From NCBI RefSeq assembly GCF_019175385.1, contig NC_083339.1, positions 83,254,120 to 83,318,119 of the forward strand: 64,000 bases of DNA. The letters are read 5' to 3'. Source of the stretch: Lycium barbarum (lineage: Eukaryota > Streptophyta > Magnoliopsida > Solanales > Solanaceae). This document shows, in pieces, positions 1-12,553 of the stretch (the stretch's first letter is position 1; every line of letters starts with the position of its first letter). The notes under the pieces were generated by a model. The model was not told the origin of the DNA. It saw nothing but the letters and a program-made list of their open reading frames with translations, and did no database searches. Both the position numbers and the translations under genes were made by a program.

Positions 1-741
1 TACACAAAAGAATAAACCAAGTAGCACTCTCAAATCAGCTGACAGCTCCTACGAGTCTCGATCAAGCTTACCTCCCTGTCTGCCCGTGGGCATGAACACA
101 GCGTCCAAAGAAAACGGACGTCAGTACGAACATTGTACTGAGTATGAGACGCATAAGTAATGAAAATACGTCAATGAGATAAAGGAAGCAACAATAAGGG
201 AGCAAGTGTATATGACAGTCACTTATAAAAGAAATAACATATGCTGGCTTACTTCATAATCATCATCATATCATATATGCATAAATGTATAAGCTGCCCG
301 TCCATATCGGATCGGTGTGATAATCATTAGCCTGCGTCCAGGCCTCCCGCGTCCGGGGTACCATATCATCTCATGCCGCCCACTAGCGGTGTCTGCCCAT
401 GCCATCTAGACATGGTCTATAGGCTGCCCGCCTCAGCGGTGTTTGCCGGCCATAGAGGCGCGGTGTAATATCATCATGTATATATCATAGACTTATCATA
501 TTCTCATCATAATGCATGACTGGAAACTTAAGACAATTATACTCTATCGGGGTGACATAAGGTCATGAACCCCCGATTTCATTATGGAACATTGATAAGT
601 ATTCTGCCTCACCTTGAAGGAAATAGTATACATAAGGTGAGTGTATACAATAAATGGCACCATTAGCGTTATAGGAACATCGTACCATAAACTCTAGAAT
701 CCTTATACTTAACTCATCATCATCATTATTGAACTCATAAC
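1..741 (-). repeat. LTR fragment, minus strand, same subfamily as the LTR at 38342-40262
   Basis: This stretch aligns almost base for base with 38659-39415, the terminal part of the left LTR of element B. It carries the conserved hairpins in antisense (102-120 and 122-140). The alignment stops at 741, where a different LTR terminus (TGTCACGACCC) begins, so another element inserted here. The five bases before the break are ATAAC; I found no matching right-hand flank in the window. No gene is present. Confidence 0.85.
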
Positions 742-3646
742 TGTCACGACCCAACCCCGTGGGCCACGACTGGTACCCTAACTGGGTACCCATACGTACC
801 TACCTAACAGAGTTGGCGAACCTGACAGAAAATTCACAATAGGTGTTCACATATTCAAGCCAATACAATTACGGCGCGCGCGAGAATATATACATACATA
901 AACATAGTGAAACTTATGCATAAGCCGATGAGGCTAACATAACGGACGGAGTCACAAAATCGTACGTACCTACCTGAACAGTAGCAACCCGTAACCCACA
1001 TACATATCTACAGGCCTCTAACAGACATACAGAGTCATATGACGGGACAGGGCCCCGCCGTACCCGGAGTTACCATACATACAGAATATATAGAAGACAG
1101 AAGATATATACCAAAAGTACACGCTCCGGATCAAGGAGCTCTTCAAAATAGCAGAATCTGAGCCCTAGACTAGCGGCGTATCTCCAGGTGCGTCTGTACC
1201 TGCGGGCATGTAACGCAGCCCCCGAAGAACCGGGGGTCAGTACAAAAAATGTACCGAGTATGTAAAGCAGAAACATGACAAACATAATCATAGCCTGAAC
1301 CGGAAGCACAAAAATATAGCGGACAAAACCATAAATCAAACGGACGGACAGAATTATGGTCCAGACGGACGGGCAGAATCACAATCCATACGGACAGACG
1401 GAATTATAATCCATACGGACAGACAGAATGATAATCCATACGGACAGACAGAATCAGAATCCATACGGACAGACATAATCGGAATCCAATCAGACGGACA
1501 GAATCATAATAGGGTACAGGAACGTGGTCGCCACTCCTGCCTTTGGCGCCACAACATATCATATTTCAGAAGATTTCATATCTTCAAAAATTTCCGTCAC
1601 ATACCACATCATATCATAACCACGGTAACCCCGGGGACAGATCACACGCCGGGAAACCGGACACATCATACTTCGTAACATATACACGGTAACCGGGGAT
1701 GGACATATACCACAGTACCCCGGAACCGGACACATCATACTTCGGAATTCATACATGGGACCCAGCCCCCGACAAGGGACTCGGCGGCCCATCCGCACGA
1801 TATAAACCGGTCCGGGATCCGGTGAAAGGAAGCATTGAGACATCCACGAACAGATTAATGAGAAACCACATACATACAGATCGTTATACCGACTCAATCA
1901 AACTGAAGTATGCCAAACGGCGAGTCAAATCAGAGTATTCGGATAGTGTCCATAATACGCGCCTATATCCTACTTGGAAAGGCACGACAGATTATTACCG
2001 GAATCAAATTCCCAGATGTCAAAACCATTTTGTAAGATTTATATAAAAAGTAGTCATATCGTGATCATAATAATAGTTCCGATGTTGTTTGTGAAAAACG
2101 GACAGAAATAAGACAATTTAGGTCATACAATAGGTATCGGGGCTCCGTGGGCCCACCTCAGACCAACTCGAGGCGACATGCGTAAATTACTGATAATAGA
2201 CCTTATGAGGTCATCCATAATTATGTGGAAGTATTCCGACTCCGTTTAGGAAGCCTTCATGCAAAAGCTCACTTTAGGGACAAGTTATAAGAAAAGTGAT
2301 TCAATCTTACTGAAGGAATTGGAGCGGATTTCCATCTCGAATTCCGAGGAACGGAGTCGTATTCAAGGCTCGCGGCCGAGCCTATTACATTCAGAACATG
2401 CCTAAGAATAAAGGGGAAGGCTTTACATACCTTAATTGCGCCTTCTGCTCGCTTAGCTTCACTTCCAATTTCGTCCAGAATCTACAAATGGTCATGTTTA
2501 CCAATTGTCAAATTCAAACCTTAAGACTCCAAACTTAAGCATATATTTGCCTACCGAAATTCTGGCAGCATTTCCCTTATACATATAACACCCCCGAGAC
2601 TTAGCTCGGCTTAATATATCAACACAGCAACCCAGCAACAACATCAATAACAACAACAAGTATTACAAAATACACAATATGGCACAACTAGCCATCTTTC
2701 CGACATAACATGACATCTTCCATTCCGACCTTACATTTCCAAATCAATCTTACCATTTTCATATTCATCACTTAACAAGGTCATTACAACAAACGTCGGA
2801 GGCATATCATACCATTTTCACAAAATATTCATAAGGTATACACAATATACAAGCTTACTACCAAAGTCATATTTTGCCCACAACTTCCAATCTTTAGCAT
2901 ATATGTCCGTGACATATTTCTATCTTCCAACGTCATCAATGACAATCATAATTTGCCTCTTACTATTTCCATTTCCATATTTACATAAGTTACAATAAAC
3001 TTGCATGTTTTCCTACAACAACGTAACAACCATTTTTCCATAACAACAAGGACCATTATCCTTTCATTCACTTCACAATAACACACTTAACATACTAAAG
3101 AAATTTAATTCATCTTCCATCCTACACATAGCACCACACGGCCATACATTAAAATTTCCAACTTTCACTTCCAATACAATTTCTACTATAACTACAACTA
3201 GATTCCAACATGAATTCAAGTCATCATAGACATGCAATATATATACATACATACGACCAACATGCCTACAATCCCAACACACAAAATTTTCATGCTTTTC
3301 ATTCATTTCCACTTACTACATCATACATACACCTTCCATAACATAACAAGGCATGAAATCCTTACCTTTTCCAAGACTTTCCACTTGCCACTAGAGTTGT
3401 CCTCTTGCCAAGATAATTGTATCACTTTGTAAATAATCTTGAGCTTAGTCGTAATTCCAAAGAAGTTGGATTTTTGAACCAAGAATTTAGCTCCAAGAAT
3501 TTATTTTTTCTTTCTCCTTTCTCTTTTTTCTCCTCTCTAGCCGTGACCTCTTTCTTTTTTGTTCTTGATTTTTCTTTGTTTTTCTTGAAGCTTCTTTGGA
3601 TAGAGATGACTATATAATGTCACATGGAAATTAATTAATTCCATGG
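742..3646 (-). repeat. Element K 3' LTR, minus strand, truncated at its LTR start
   Basis: The left end TGTCACGACCC is the complement of the usual LTR 3' terminus GGGTCGTGACA. From 1055 onward the sequence matches 9898-12460 closely, so the two are probably the LTR pair of one element. It belongs to the long-LTR family that also includes the LTRs at 6604-9897, 12554-15640 and 22186-25187, in opposite orientation to the last two. The LTR start is missing: the sequence breaks at 3646 into a short duplicated filler and then into antisense pol. No gene is seen; the small open frames are LTR by-products. Confidence 0.8.
1341..1515. repeat. 25-bp minisatellite, seven units, inside an LTR
   Basis: Units start at 1341, 1366, 1391, 1416, 1441, 1466 and 1491, exactly 25 bp apart, with a core close to CGGACAGACAGAAT followed by AATCCATA. 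The same array sits at the same place in the sister LTR (10184-10358), so it predates the insertion of element K. It is absent from the related LTRs of A, C and D. Confidence 0.9.
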
Positions 3647-3664
3647 ACTTAATTAATTCCATGG
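3631..3664. repeat. 16-bp direct repeat marking a deletion joint
   Basis: TTAATTAATTCCATGG occurs at 3631-3646 and again at 3649-3664. The sister LTR at 12450 has it once and then continues as LTR. The second copy lies exactly between LTR sequence and antisense pol, as expected for templated filler DNA at an end-joining repair junction. Confidence 0.75.
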
Positions 3665-4300
3665 TCAACGGGCCTTACGATGTCGGGCACACATAATTTG
3701 CCTCGGTATAACAATACTCATCCGGTAAAACTTCGAGCTGGATCTTTTCCTCGTCAAAGGTCGTATCTCTGTACGATACCAGAATAGGATCCTCAAACTG
3801 ACGCTGTTTTACCTTTCCCATGATCAATGATTTAGTAACTTCTTCGGACAAAATTCCAATATCTTCAGAACCGACCAAACGGATTCCAAGGCTAGCCGAC
3901 TAATGAGTTTTATAGACCACTTCCTTGTTTCTGAATGTACGCCGGTCAAGCCGTCCATAGATTCACGACTAAGTGCGTCTACCACAACGTTAGCTTTTCT
4001 AGGGTGGCACAAAATATTAACATCATACTCCTTCAATAATTCGAACCATCTTCTCTGCCGCGAATCTGGCTCCCTTTTTCTTAGAACGCATACTGGCAGC
4101 CCTTAGGGTCCGGATAAATATCAACGCGTACCCCATGTAAGCAATGCCGCCATATCTTTGAAGCATGAATCACCGTAGCTAATTCCAGATCGTGCGGTCT
4201 AAGCTGCCGGGGAACATAGGCCATAATCCGACCATTCTCAAAGAACTACATATTTCAGTCGATGACGAAGGCCTAGGCCAATCCTTTATCGCTTCAGTCT
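3665..4300 (-). pseudogene. Fragment of gypsy pol (end of RT, RNase H, start of integrase)
   Basis: Read on the minus strand, the fragment shows a WPRP motif from the RT-RNase H connection at its 5' end, then PHDLELA, a degraded DIYPDPKG version of the RNase H DIYTDHKS motif, and the ILCHPRKANVVVDALSRES tail of RNase H. It ends near RLCVP at the start of the integrase zinc region. These match residues of roughly 460-750 of the element A pol, with an internal deletion after the WPRP motif. Stops and frameshifts break it and no catalytic domain is complete. It sits next to the truncated LTR of K and probably belongs to K, with everything between this point and the LTR start deleted. Confidence 0.8.
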
Positions 4301-5224
4301 TCTTTATGTCAATTGTTTTCATTTATACTTACTTTACTTTCCTATCCTTCATTCCCCCCCTCTTTGGGGTTATACTTATACCATATCCGTATCTTTTCTT
4401 CCTAACCTACAACTTGATTTTCTTCGTACGAAACCTTAACAGAATCATAATTACATAGTACACAATCTTACCCGATAGTTGGCACTCAAGTGATATAGTT
4501 GAGGTAGTTGCTTATCTCATAGTAACCACATACATCCTTCATACCCATTCCTTATCTGTCGTCCTATTTTCCGATAATCGAATTACTCGGTATTCACATA
4601 ATTCATCATTTCATGCCATAAGTTTTCCTTTGCCCTGCGCTATTTCATTTTAGTTTGCTTTCGCAATTAACTTCGTGCTTTGCCCGTCGACTCTTTTGGA
4701 GGCTCTGCTTAATTACGTTTCTTACGGATCATCATTTTTTTTTCCTGACATTTTGATCTCCTTACCTTCCACTCAATTATTCCCTTTTTCTTTCCAAACA
4801 TCGTTGTAGCAGAATCTTCCAATCTCAACCGGTAGCCAAATTAATATCAGTTTATTTCGTAACATCTGTACCATACCTTCCCTTTTTCCTCGTAAATTCT
4901 GTCCACTCAATGTTCTCCATATATTACATCGCTGGCTATTAGGGTTCACCAATCGATCGACATAGTCGGGAATGGGGGCCCTACACATACGTGTATATAT
5001 TACTGCCATTTCTTTTACAATACATCTTCAATCACTTGTTCAAACTTTACTCTAATTCCAGAGCTACGCTGCTTTTTGTTTTCTTCCTTCTTGGCAATCT
5101 AATCCGTCTCAGCTCGTGTGACCCCTATAAAGTTTCTAACCATTGCACATGTCCTAATTCCCTTTAGGTTATCCCGAATTTCCTATTCGTCTCTTATATC
5201 TAGTTTTGCGAAAATTTTGTACAT
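4301..5224. other. Intergenic, decayed retroelement sequence without a gene
   Basis: The stretch is AT-rich and pyrimidine-rich on the plus strand. I see no coding motif, LTR terminus or repeat that I can place. By position it is probably internal or 3' sequence of an old minus-strand element. Confidence 0.5.
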
Positions 5225-5324
5225 TTCCCAGGGGGTCACCCATCCTAGAATTGTTCTGGCTCTAGCACGCTTAACCTTACAACTTTAATGAATTTAGGCA
5301 CGTTAAGATCGGTATAATCACACC
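5225..5324 (-). other. 5S rRNA-like segment (pol III internal promoter boxes), antisense
   Basis: On the minus strand the sequence contains GGTGTGATTATACC, then GGTTAAGCGTGCTAGAGC, then AGGATGGGTGACCCCCTGGG, in the order and approximate spacing of the 5' part, A box and C box of plant 5S rRNA. The intermediate element and much of the 5' half are diverged, so it is not a working 5S gene. Such blocks are known inside LTRs of Cassandra-type TRIM elements and in 5S-derived SINEs. Here an LTR-like start TGTTAAGACCCC lies about 55 nt upstream on the same strand (ending at 5378), which suggests the block is LTR-borne. I did not find a matching LTR end or a PBS. Confidence 0.7.
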
Positions 5325-6439
5325 GATTGCCCCGCACGGCCTTTGTCACGTAATTTAAGACAAATTGGGGTCTTAACAGCCTTTTCAAAACATTCTCGTA
5401 GCGGGTCCCGCCCTGACCTAACGAGAATTCTTTTACTTTTCTGACTATATGGTTACCGTGTCGCCCCCTGTAAACCCTCAATATTTACCTTCATGTATAT
5501 ATATGTTTCTAAACAGCCCATGAGTTTGAGTTTTTATTCCACCAATTCCATCTCCCACCAGTCGAGGAAAACTGGTAAAATGTGTAGTAGGGTATCTTCC
5601 GACCACCAGCAAAAGAAAGCTAGAGTCCGACGAACTTCGCGGAATCTTTTAGTGATTAATTCACATGATTACCTCCATATTTATATATATATATGAGTCG
5701 TGAGCGAACCAATCAATTCCCGACTGCTTGTCATACGTTTTTTTATTCTTCCAATTAGAGGAAACTTGATCGTCGGACATTTTTGCCCTTCACATGGGTA
5801 GTGCTAAGACAAAATGGGGTTGGAACTTATTTCTGGTCCATTTAAATAAATTGCGAATTTGCTACTCGTATATGCTTTCTCGAGATAAAAAATTTCCATA
5901 CAAGGATAATGCTTCTTACGAATGACCTGGAGGGTATCTCTTAAACTTTAATCCAACATAATAGATTTACCCTACCGGTATCGACCTTCAAGACACGTTA
6001 AGAACTCAGATCTCATTTTCCTCTTCGTATTTCTGGAAAAATTTGGGCAGAGGTTCCTCTGTATTTCTCACTATCCCAAAACCTGTACACAGGAAATACC
6101 AACCATGCGTCACAGGGCCAACACATATACATATATACATATCATATCATATCGCATCATAGCCATACGAGGCTAACAATTTCAAATAAATGTATAAAAC
6201 TGCCGAGGCTTATCTCACATGCCCAACTCAAACTGCACCTGTTACACTTTCCTGTTTATTTTTCTTTTCAATCTTCAACCTTATGTTTCAATCGTACTTC
6301 AAATACCTTTCCCAGCATACGTCTTTCCTACCATTGCTTACCGGAGTACTGTGTAGCTTCCAATATCAGCAGTCCATGTCTTACGTCGATACCGTTCTCC
6401 AGCTGCAATCAAGGGTTAGTAAAGAAAGAAACTCATTTC
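5325..6439. other. Decayed retroelement sequence, no gene
   Basis: A possible minus-strand LTR start (TGTTAAGACCCC) ends at 5378, with a weak purine tract (GAAAAGG) just upstream on that strand. Around 6040-6065 there is an antisense version of the shared LTR motif (CAGAGGAACCTCTGCCCAAAT in sense, interrupted), and GCCGAGGCTTA-like LTR text near 6210. The small plus-strand open frame at 6190-6492 has no recognisable domain. I could not assign this segment to a specific element. Confidence 0.45.
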
Positions 6440-6603
6440 CTACAGCTGGCTCTATCGCACGATCTAAGAATCAAAGAAAGGTAACACCCTAAATGTCCTG
6501 TAGCCTCCTGTTTATAGATGTGGTGCACAACACACCGATAAACAAGACTCTACTAGACACGGTCTGTAGACACTCCGAGGACGAACCGTTCTAATACCAC
6601 TTT
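6440..6603 (-). other. Element C leader and tRNA-Met primer-binding site
   Basis: Immediately after the LTR terminus at 6604, the minus strand reads AAAG then TGGTATTAGAAC (6588-6599), which matches the usual PBS TGGTATCAGAGC at 10 of 12 bases. The leader that follows (GGTTCGTCCTCGGAGTGTC and on) is collinear with the leader of element A at 16988-17120. It ends near 6440; no gag start follows, so the coding region of C is missing here. Confidence 0.8.
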
Positions 6604-9600
6604 TGTCACGACCCAACTCCGTAGGCCGCGACTACTGTCCGTGCTGGACACCCAAACGTACCCCATAACCCGAATTAGCAAACGACAGAATATTTTCAAA
6701 TATGAAAGTCACTTGGCGTTAGTAATGATCATAAATGAACCGACACAGTACATGGAAGCCGGTGAGGCTGTCACAGATCATATCATACCCCAAACATATA
6801 CAGAACCCACACAAGTATGTCTACAGACCTCTACAGATCATAACAAAATCATAAGACGGGACAGGGCCCCGTCATACCCCTGAATAGCATACATATATAT
6901 AATAGCGACGGACTATACCAACATATAGGCTTTGGACAAAAGAGCGCTCCCAACATAGCAGAATAGATGTCCTAGGCAGGCGATCAGCAAATCTGTCTTC
7001 TGTACCTGCGCGGCATGAAAACGCAGCCCCCGAAAAAAGGGGGTCAGTACGAAATATGTACTGAGTATGTAAAGCACAGAACGTAGTAAACAAAGTCATA
7101 ATCAGAACAGAAGGTACAGAAAATGGACAGAATATCTAGATTAGCAAAATATTGATCATAAAGCATAAATAGTATTTGTTGAAAACATATGTCGTACCTG
7201 GTCCCAATACGGAACAAGATCATAACCGAAAAAGGGCTTACGGAGAAGTGAGTGTGACATCCGAAGTATCAAATGCATTTGTTTCAAAACATGAGGAGTG
7301 CGTACAGAAACATATACCATATCATATCCGGCCCCTGCCAAGGGGCTCGACAAACAGAACGTGGCCACCCCCTGACGCTGGTGCCACCATACATACGGAA
7401 CAGAGTAGGGGATAACCCCGTAACATAACATATCATATCAGATGGCCATATCAGATCATATCATATCAGAATGTGTGTACATGGCACATCATACTCCAAA
7501 ACCCATGTACATATATACCTGCCCCCTCACATTGAGGCACGGCGAACGATGCAGTTGAATACGCTTGACAACATATCCTGGCACGGGCTCAGTGTGGGAA
7601 ACATTGAGGCATCCACGAATGGAGTAGTGAGAGACTAAATGCAATAAAAATATCACAGATTTCCAGAGACTCAATGAGGCATATCGAATGACAAATCAAA
7701 TCAATGAAGTCGGACGGAATCTTAGCAAGTGTCTGTCATATGTCATACTGAGTTACGGAAGAGTAATCCTCCTGAAATCGTTTTCATATTCCAAAATAGC
7801 TTACCAAACTCGAGGGAGTCACTAAACGATTTTCCTTAGTAGTTGAAAGGATAATTAAAACATTTCATTTTACATTATTCGAAAATAAGGCAATAGTACA
7901 ATAAGAGAGCAAAGCGGGAATAGTGGAACTAAATGTAATACAAAATATCGTACCTTTACAGCGACTCAATATAGTATCCTGAATAAGTATCATTTGTAGT
8001 TGGGAAAGTAGTTAAGACGTTTCCTTAAAAATTGCTTGAAATCAAGTTACAAATGACCATAAGGGTAAAATCGGGAATTGTGGGGCCACCTCGGGACACC
8101 CAAAGCGGCGGGCGCAAATTACGTATATTAAGCTTATGGAGTCACCTACAGAGGTCTTAGGGGTATTCCATAACTTTCTAGGCAGTTTGGAGAATTTTGC
8201 ATAATTTTTCAGTAAAGCCTACTTAGAGGGTTCAATTCTATTGAACGAAAAAGGAGCATTTTCAATTGCGTATTCCAATGGGCAGAATGTCTTCCGAGGT
8301 TCAAATCCAATCCTAGTACACCTAGGAGATGCCAAGAAAAGAATCGGGATAGCTTTACATACCTTTTACGCACTTTACGCCTTTCCAAGTTCACTTCCCG
8401 TTTCGTCCAAAATCTGCAAATGGTCACATTTACCAAATGTTAACCATAAGGCTTTAGGCTTAAATCTCAAGTCAACAATTCTCTACAAAAATTTGGGCAG
8501 CATTTCCCCTATACATATAGCATCCCCGAGAATTCAACTCGGCCAAAATAATCAACAACAACCCAACAACAACACTAACAACATTAACCATAACTACAAA
8601 ACACACAATATGGCACAACTAGCCTTCTTTCCGACGTAATACAATAACTTTCATTCCGACTTCGCACTTCCAAACTAAGCTCAACATTTTCATATTCATC
8701 ACTACTCAAGATCATTACAATACAATTTAGAAGCATTTCATATCATTTCCACCACATATTCAGACGATATACAAAATATATAACTTTCCACCAAAGTCAT
8801 AATTCATCCAAAGCTTCTAATCTTTGGCATACATATTCATAACATGTTTCCATCTTCCAAATCTATCATTGATCATCATAATTTGCAACCTAACAACTTC
8901 ATTTTTCATAATGTCATAAAATCGTACTAAAACGACATAAGCTTCTACATTCCATTTCAATACAAACTTATATCATTTTATCTCCATATACATTGCAAGC
9001 ATCACAACAACACAACTAACACATTAAATAAAATTAATTCATTTCCATTCCACCAACTTCATACCACACGGCCAAACACCACATTACTAACCCCAACTAA
9101 ATTCATTCAACTTTCATTTCCAATGTGAATACCATCATCCACACAATTAGAATATAACATAAAATTCAACTCATATATGTATACCACATATATACACTCA
9201 CGGCCACCTACTACATTCCATACCCACTTTGAAATCTTCCATTTTTCCATACTTTCAACTCATTTCTATATACTACAACACAAACAAACCTTCATAACAT
9301 AAATAAAAGGGATGGATTCTTACCTTATTCTCTAATCTTCTTCACTTGAGTATATGGTCACTTTGATGAAATAATTGCTCTTTCTTCCCAAACAATTGCA
9401 CCATGTTGTAGAGGACCCTTAATATAGTAGGAATACCACAAGAAAAATATTTTTGGAGGAAAATTCTTGAGAGGTGGAAGTGAAGAGCAAGGGCCGAATG
9501 TGCCCTTGAGTCTTGCTCTTCTTTGTGCTTGTTTTTCTTTTCTTTAATTCATGAAGCTTCTATGAGATAAGGACCAATATATACATTAATTATAGCACAT

Positions 9601-9897
9601 GGAAAATTAATTAAATTCATGGGTTGGGCCATGCACATGGCCGGCCACCCCTTTGGTATTGGGCTTAAATTTTCATCATTTTTTGTAGCCCAATAACTTA
9701 TAATTCTCGTTTTGAAATTCCCGAAACTAATTTTCAAAATTCCAATTTTTGCCCTTGGCCTTCCTCCGTGTTTCCACACCAATATTTTTCATGAACAACA
9801 CACACATACATTAATCCAAATCAACATATGGCCTCATTCCTTACAAATCATAATTGTTCCGAATTTTCCCGAATACGCGAAAATACGGGATATAACA
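6604..9897 (-). repeat. Complete 5' LTR of element C, minus strand
   Basis: The LTR runs on the minus strand from TGTTATATCCCGTATTTTCGC (9897) to GGGTCGTGACA (6604), 3294 bp, and is followed by a PBS. The body aligns with the LTRs of K, D and A. The conserved hairpins lie at 7027-7063 in antisense and the GGGCAGCATTTCCCC motif near 8490. The open frames inside it are not conserved as proteins. The partner 3' LTR and the coding region are not in the window. Flanking base context after 9897 is CCGCC; no left-hand duplicate was found. Confidence 0.85.
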
Positions 9898-12553
9898 CCG
9901 CCGTACCCAGAGTTACCATACATACAGAATATACAGAAGACAGAAGATATATACCAAAAGTACACGCTACGGATCAAGGAGCTCTTCAAAATAGCAGAAT
10001 CTGAGCCCTAGACTGGCGGCGTATCTCCAGGTGCGTCTGTACCTGCGGGCATGTAACGCAGCCCCCGAAGAACCGGGGGTCAGTACGAAAAATGTACCGA
10101 GTATGTAAAGCAGAAACATAACAAACATAATCATAGCCTGAACCGGAAGCACAGAAATATAGCGGACAGAACCATAAATCAAACGGATGGACAAAATTAT
10201 GGTTCAGACGGATGGGCAGAATCACAATCTATACGGACAGACGGAATCATAATCCATACGGACAGACAGAATGATAATCCATACGGACAGACAAAATCAG
10301 AATCCATACGGACAGACAGAATCAGAATCCAATCAGACAGACAGAATCATAATAGGGCACAGGAACGAGGTCGCCACTCCTACCTTTGGCGCCACAACAT
10401 ATCATATTTCAGAAGATTTCATATCTTCAAACATTTCCGTCGCATACCACATCATATCATAACCACGGTAACCCCGGGGACAGATCACACGCCGGGAAAC
10501 CGGAGACATCATACTTCGTAACATATACACGGTAACCGGGGACGGACATATACCGCAGTACCCCGGAACCGGACACATCATACTTCGGAATTCATACATG
10601 GGACCCAGCCCCCGACAAGGGACTCGGCGGCCCATCCGCATGATATAAACCGGCCCGCGATCTGGTGAAAGGAAGCATTGAGACATCCACGAACATATTA
10701 ATGAGAAACCACATACATACAGATCGTTATACCGACTCAATCAAACTGAAGTATGCCAAACGGCGAGTCAAATAAGAGTATTCGGATAGTGTCCATAATA
10801 CGCGCCTATATCCTACTTGGAAAGGCACGACAGATTATTACCGGAATCAGATTCCCAGATGTCAAAACCATTTTGTAAGATTTATATAAAAAGTAGTCAT
10901 ATCGTGATCAGAATAATAGTTCCGATGTTGTTTGTGAAAAACGGACAGAAATAAGACAATTTAGGTCATACAATAGGTATCGGGTCTCCGTGGGCCCACC
11001 TCGGACCAACTCGAGGCGACATGCGTAAATTACTGATAATAGACCTTATGAGGTCATCCATAATCATGTGGAAGTATTCCGACTCCGTTTAGGAAGGTTT
11101 CATGCAAAAGCTCACTTTAGGGACAAGTTATAAGAAAAGTGATTCAATCTTACTGAAGGAATTGGAGCGGATTTCCATCTCGAATTCTGAGGAACGGAGT
11201 GGTATTCAAGGCTCACGGCCGAGCCTATTACATTCAGAACATGCCTAAGAATAAAGGGGAAGGCTTTACATACCTCAATTGCGCCTTCTGCTCGCTTAGC
11301 TTCACTTCCAATTTCGTCCAGAATCTACAAATGGTCATGTTTACCAATTGTCAAATTTAAACCTTAAGACTCCAAACTTAAGCATATATTTGCCTACTTA
11401 GCTCGGCTTAATATATATAACACAGCAACCCAGCAACAACATCAATAACAACAACAAGTATTACAAAATACACAATATGGCACAACTAGCCATCTTTCCG
11501 ACATAACATGACATCTTCCATTCCGACCTTACATTTCCAAATCAATCTTACCATTTTCATATTCATCACTTAACAAGGTCATTACAACAAACTTTGGAGG
11601 CATATCATACCATTTTCACAAAATATTCATAAGGTATACACAATATACAAGCTTACTACCAAGGTCATATTTTGCCCACAACTTCCAATCTTTAGCATAT
11701 ATGTCCGTGACATATTTCTATCTTCCAACTTCATCAATGATAATCATAATTTGCCTCTTACTATTTCCATTTCCATATTTACATAAGTTACAATAAACTT
11801 GCATGTTTTCCTATAACAAATTAACAACCATTTTTCCATAACAACAAGGACCATTATCCTTTCATTCACTTCACAATAACACACTTAACATACTAAAGAA
11901 ATTTAATTCATCTTCCATCCTACACATAGCACCACACGGCCATACATTAAAATTTCTAACTTTCACTAATTCATTCAACTTTCACTTCCAATACAATTTC
12001 TACTATAACTACAACTATATTTCAACATGAATTCAAGTCATCATAGACATGCAATATATATACATACATACGGCCAACATGCCTACAATCCCAACACACA
12101 AAATGTTCATGCTTTTCATTCATTTCCACTTACTACATCATACATACACCTTCCATAACATAACAAGGCATGAAATCCTTACCTTTTCCAAGACTTTCCA
12201 CTTGCCACTAGAGTTGTCCTCTTGCCAAGATAATTGTATCACTTTGTAAAGAATCTTGAGCTTAGTAGTAATTCCAAAGAAGTTGGATTTTTGAACCAAG
12301 AATTTAGCTCCAAGAATTTATTTTTTCTTTCTCCTTTCTCTTTTTTCTCCTCTCTAGTCGTGACCTCTTTCTTTTTTGTTCTTGATTTTTCTTTGTTTTT
12401 CTTGAAGCTTCTTTGGATAGAGATGACTATATAATGTCACATGGAAATTAATTAATTCCATGGACTTGGGCCATGTTGTGGCCGGTTGGGCTCCCTTGTT
12501 TTGGGCCTCATTTTCTTATTATTTTGTGAGCCCAAATTGTAGGCTAAATATTA
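9898..12553 (-). repeat. Second LTR of element K, minus strand, truncated at both ends
   Basis: It matches 1055-3646 closely, including the 25-bp minisatellite. The left side is cut by the LTR of C at 9897, and the right side by the plus-strand LTR of D at 12554. Relative to 742-3646 it has lost about 47 bp near 11397, which removes the shared CTGCC motif, and gained a short tandem copy near 11965. It continues about 90 bp closer to the LTR start than the sister copy (12464-12553). Confidence 0.8.
10184..10358. repeat. 25-bp minisatellite, seven units, sister of 1341-1515
   Basis: Units start at 10184 and 10209 and then every 25 bp, with the same CGGACAGACAGAAT-type core. The unit number and order are the same as in the copy at 1341, which argues that the array was present in the parent element. 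Confidence 0.88.

Noticed and set aside
1341..1515. CRISPR-like array
   Set aside because: The units are contiguous 25-bp tandem repeats without unique spacers, in a plant LTR.
1559..1897. 112-codon minus-strand open frame, repeated at 10402-10740 with few differences
   Set aside because: It lies within an LTR and is similar only because the two LTRs are copies. It has no domain, and the frame crosses the conserved LTR texts in a way not kept in the C, D or A LTRs.
3417..3617. Phe- and Ser-rich small frame, repeated at 12234-12434
   Set aside because: It comes from a pyrimidine-rich T/C tract of the K LTR; looks like a membrane segment only by composition.
5225..5324. Functional 5S rRNA gene
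   Set aside because: The intermediate element and 5' half are too diverged, there is no tandem array, and no T-run terminator is seen at the right place on the minus strand.
742..9897. One intact minus-strand element with LTRs 742-3646 and 6604-9897
   Set aside because: The two LTRs are clearly different copies: 742-3646 pairs with 9898-12553 (shared minisatellite, few differences), and 6604-9897 differs widely.
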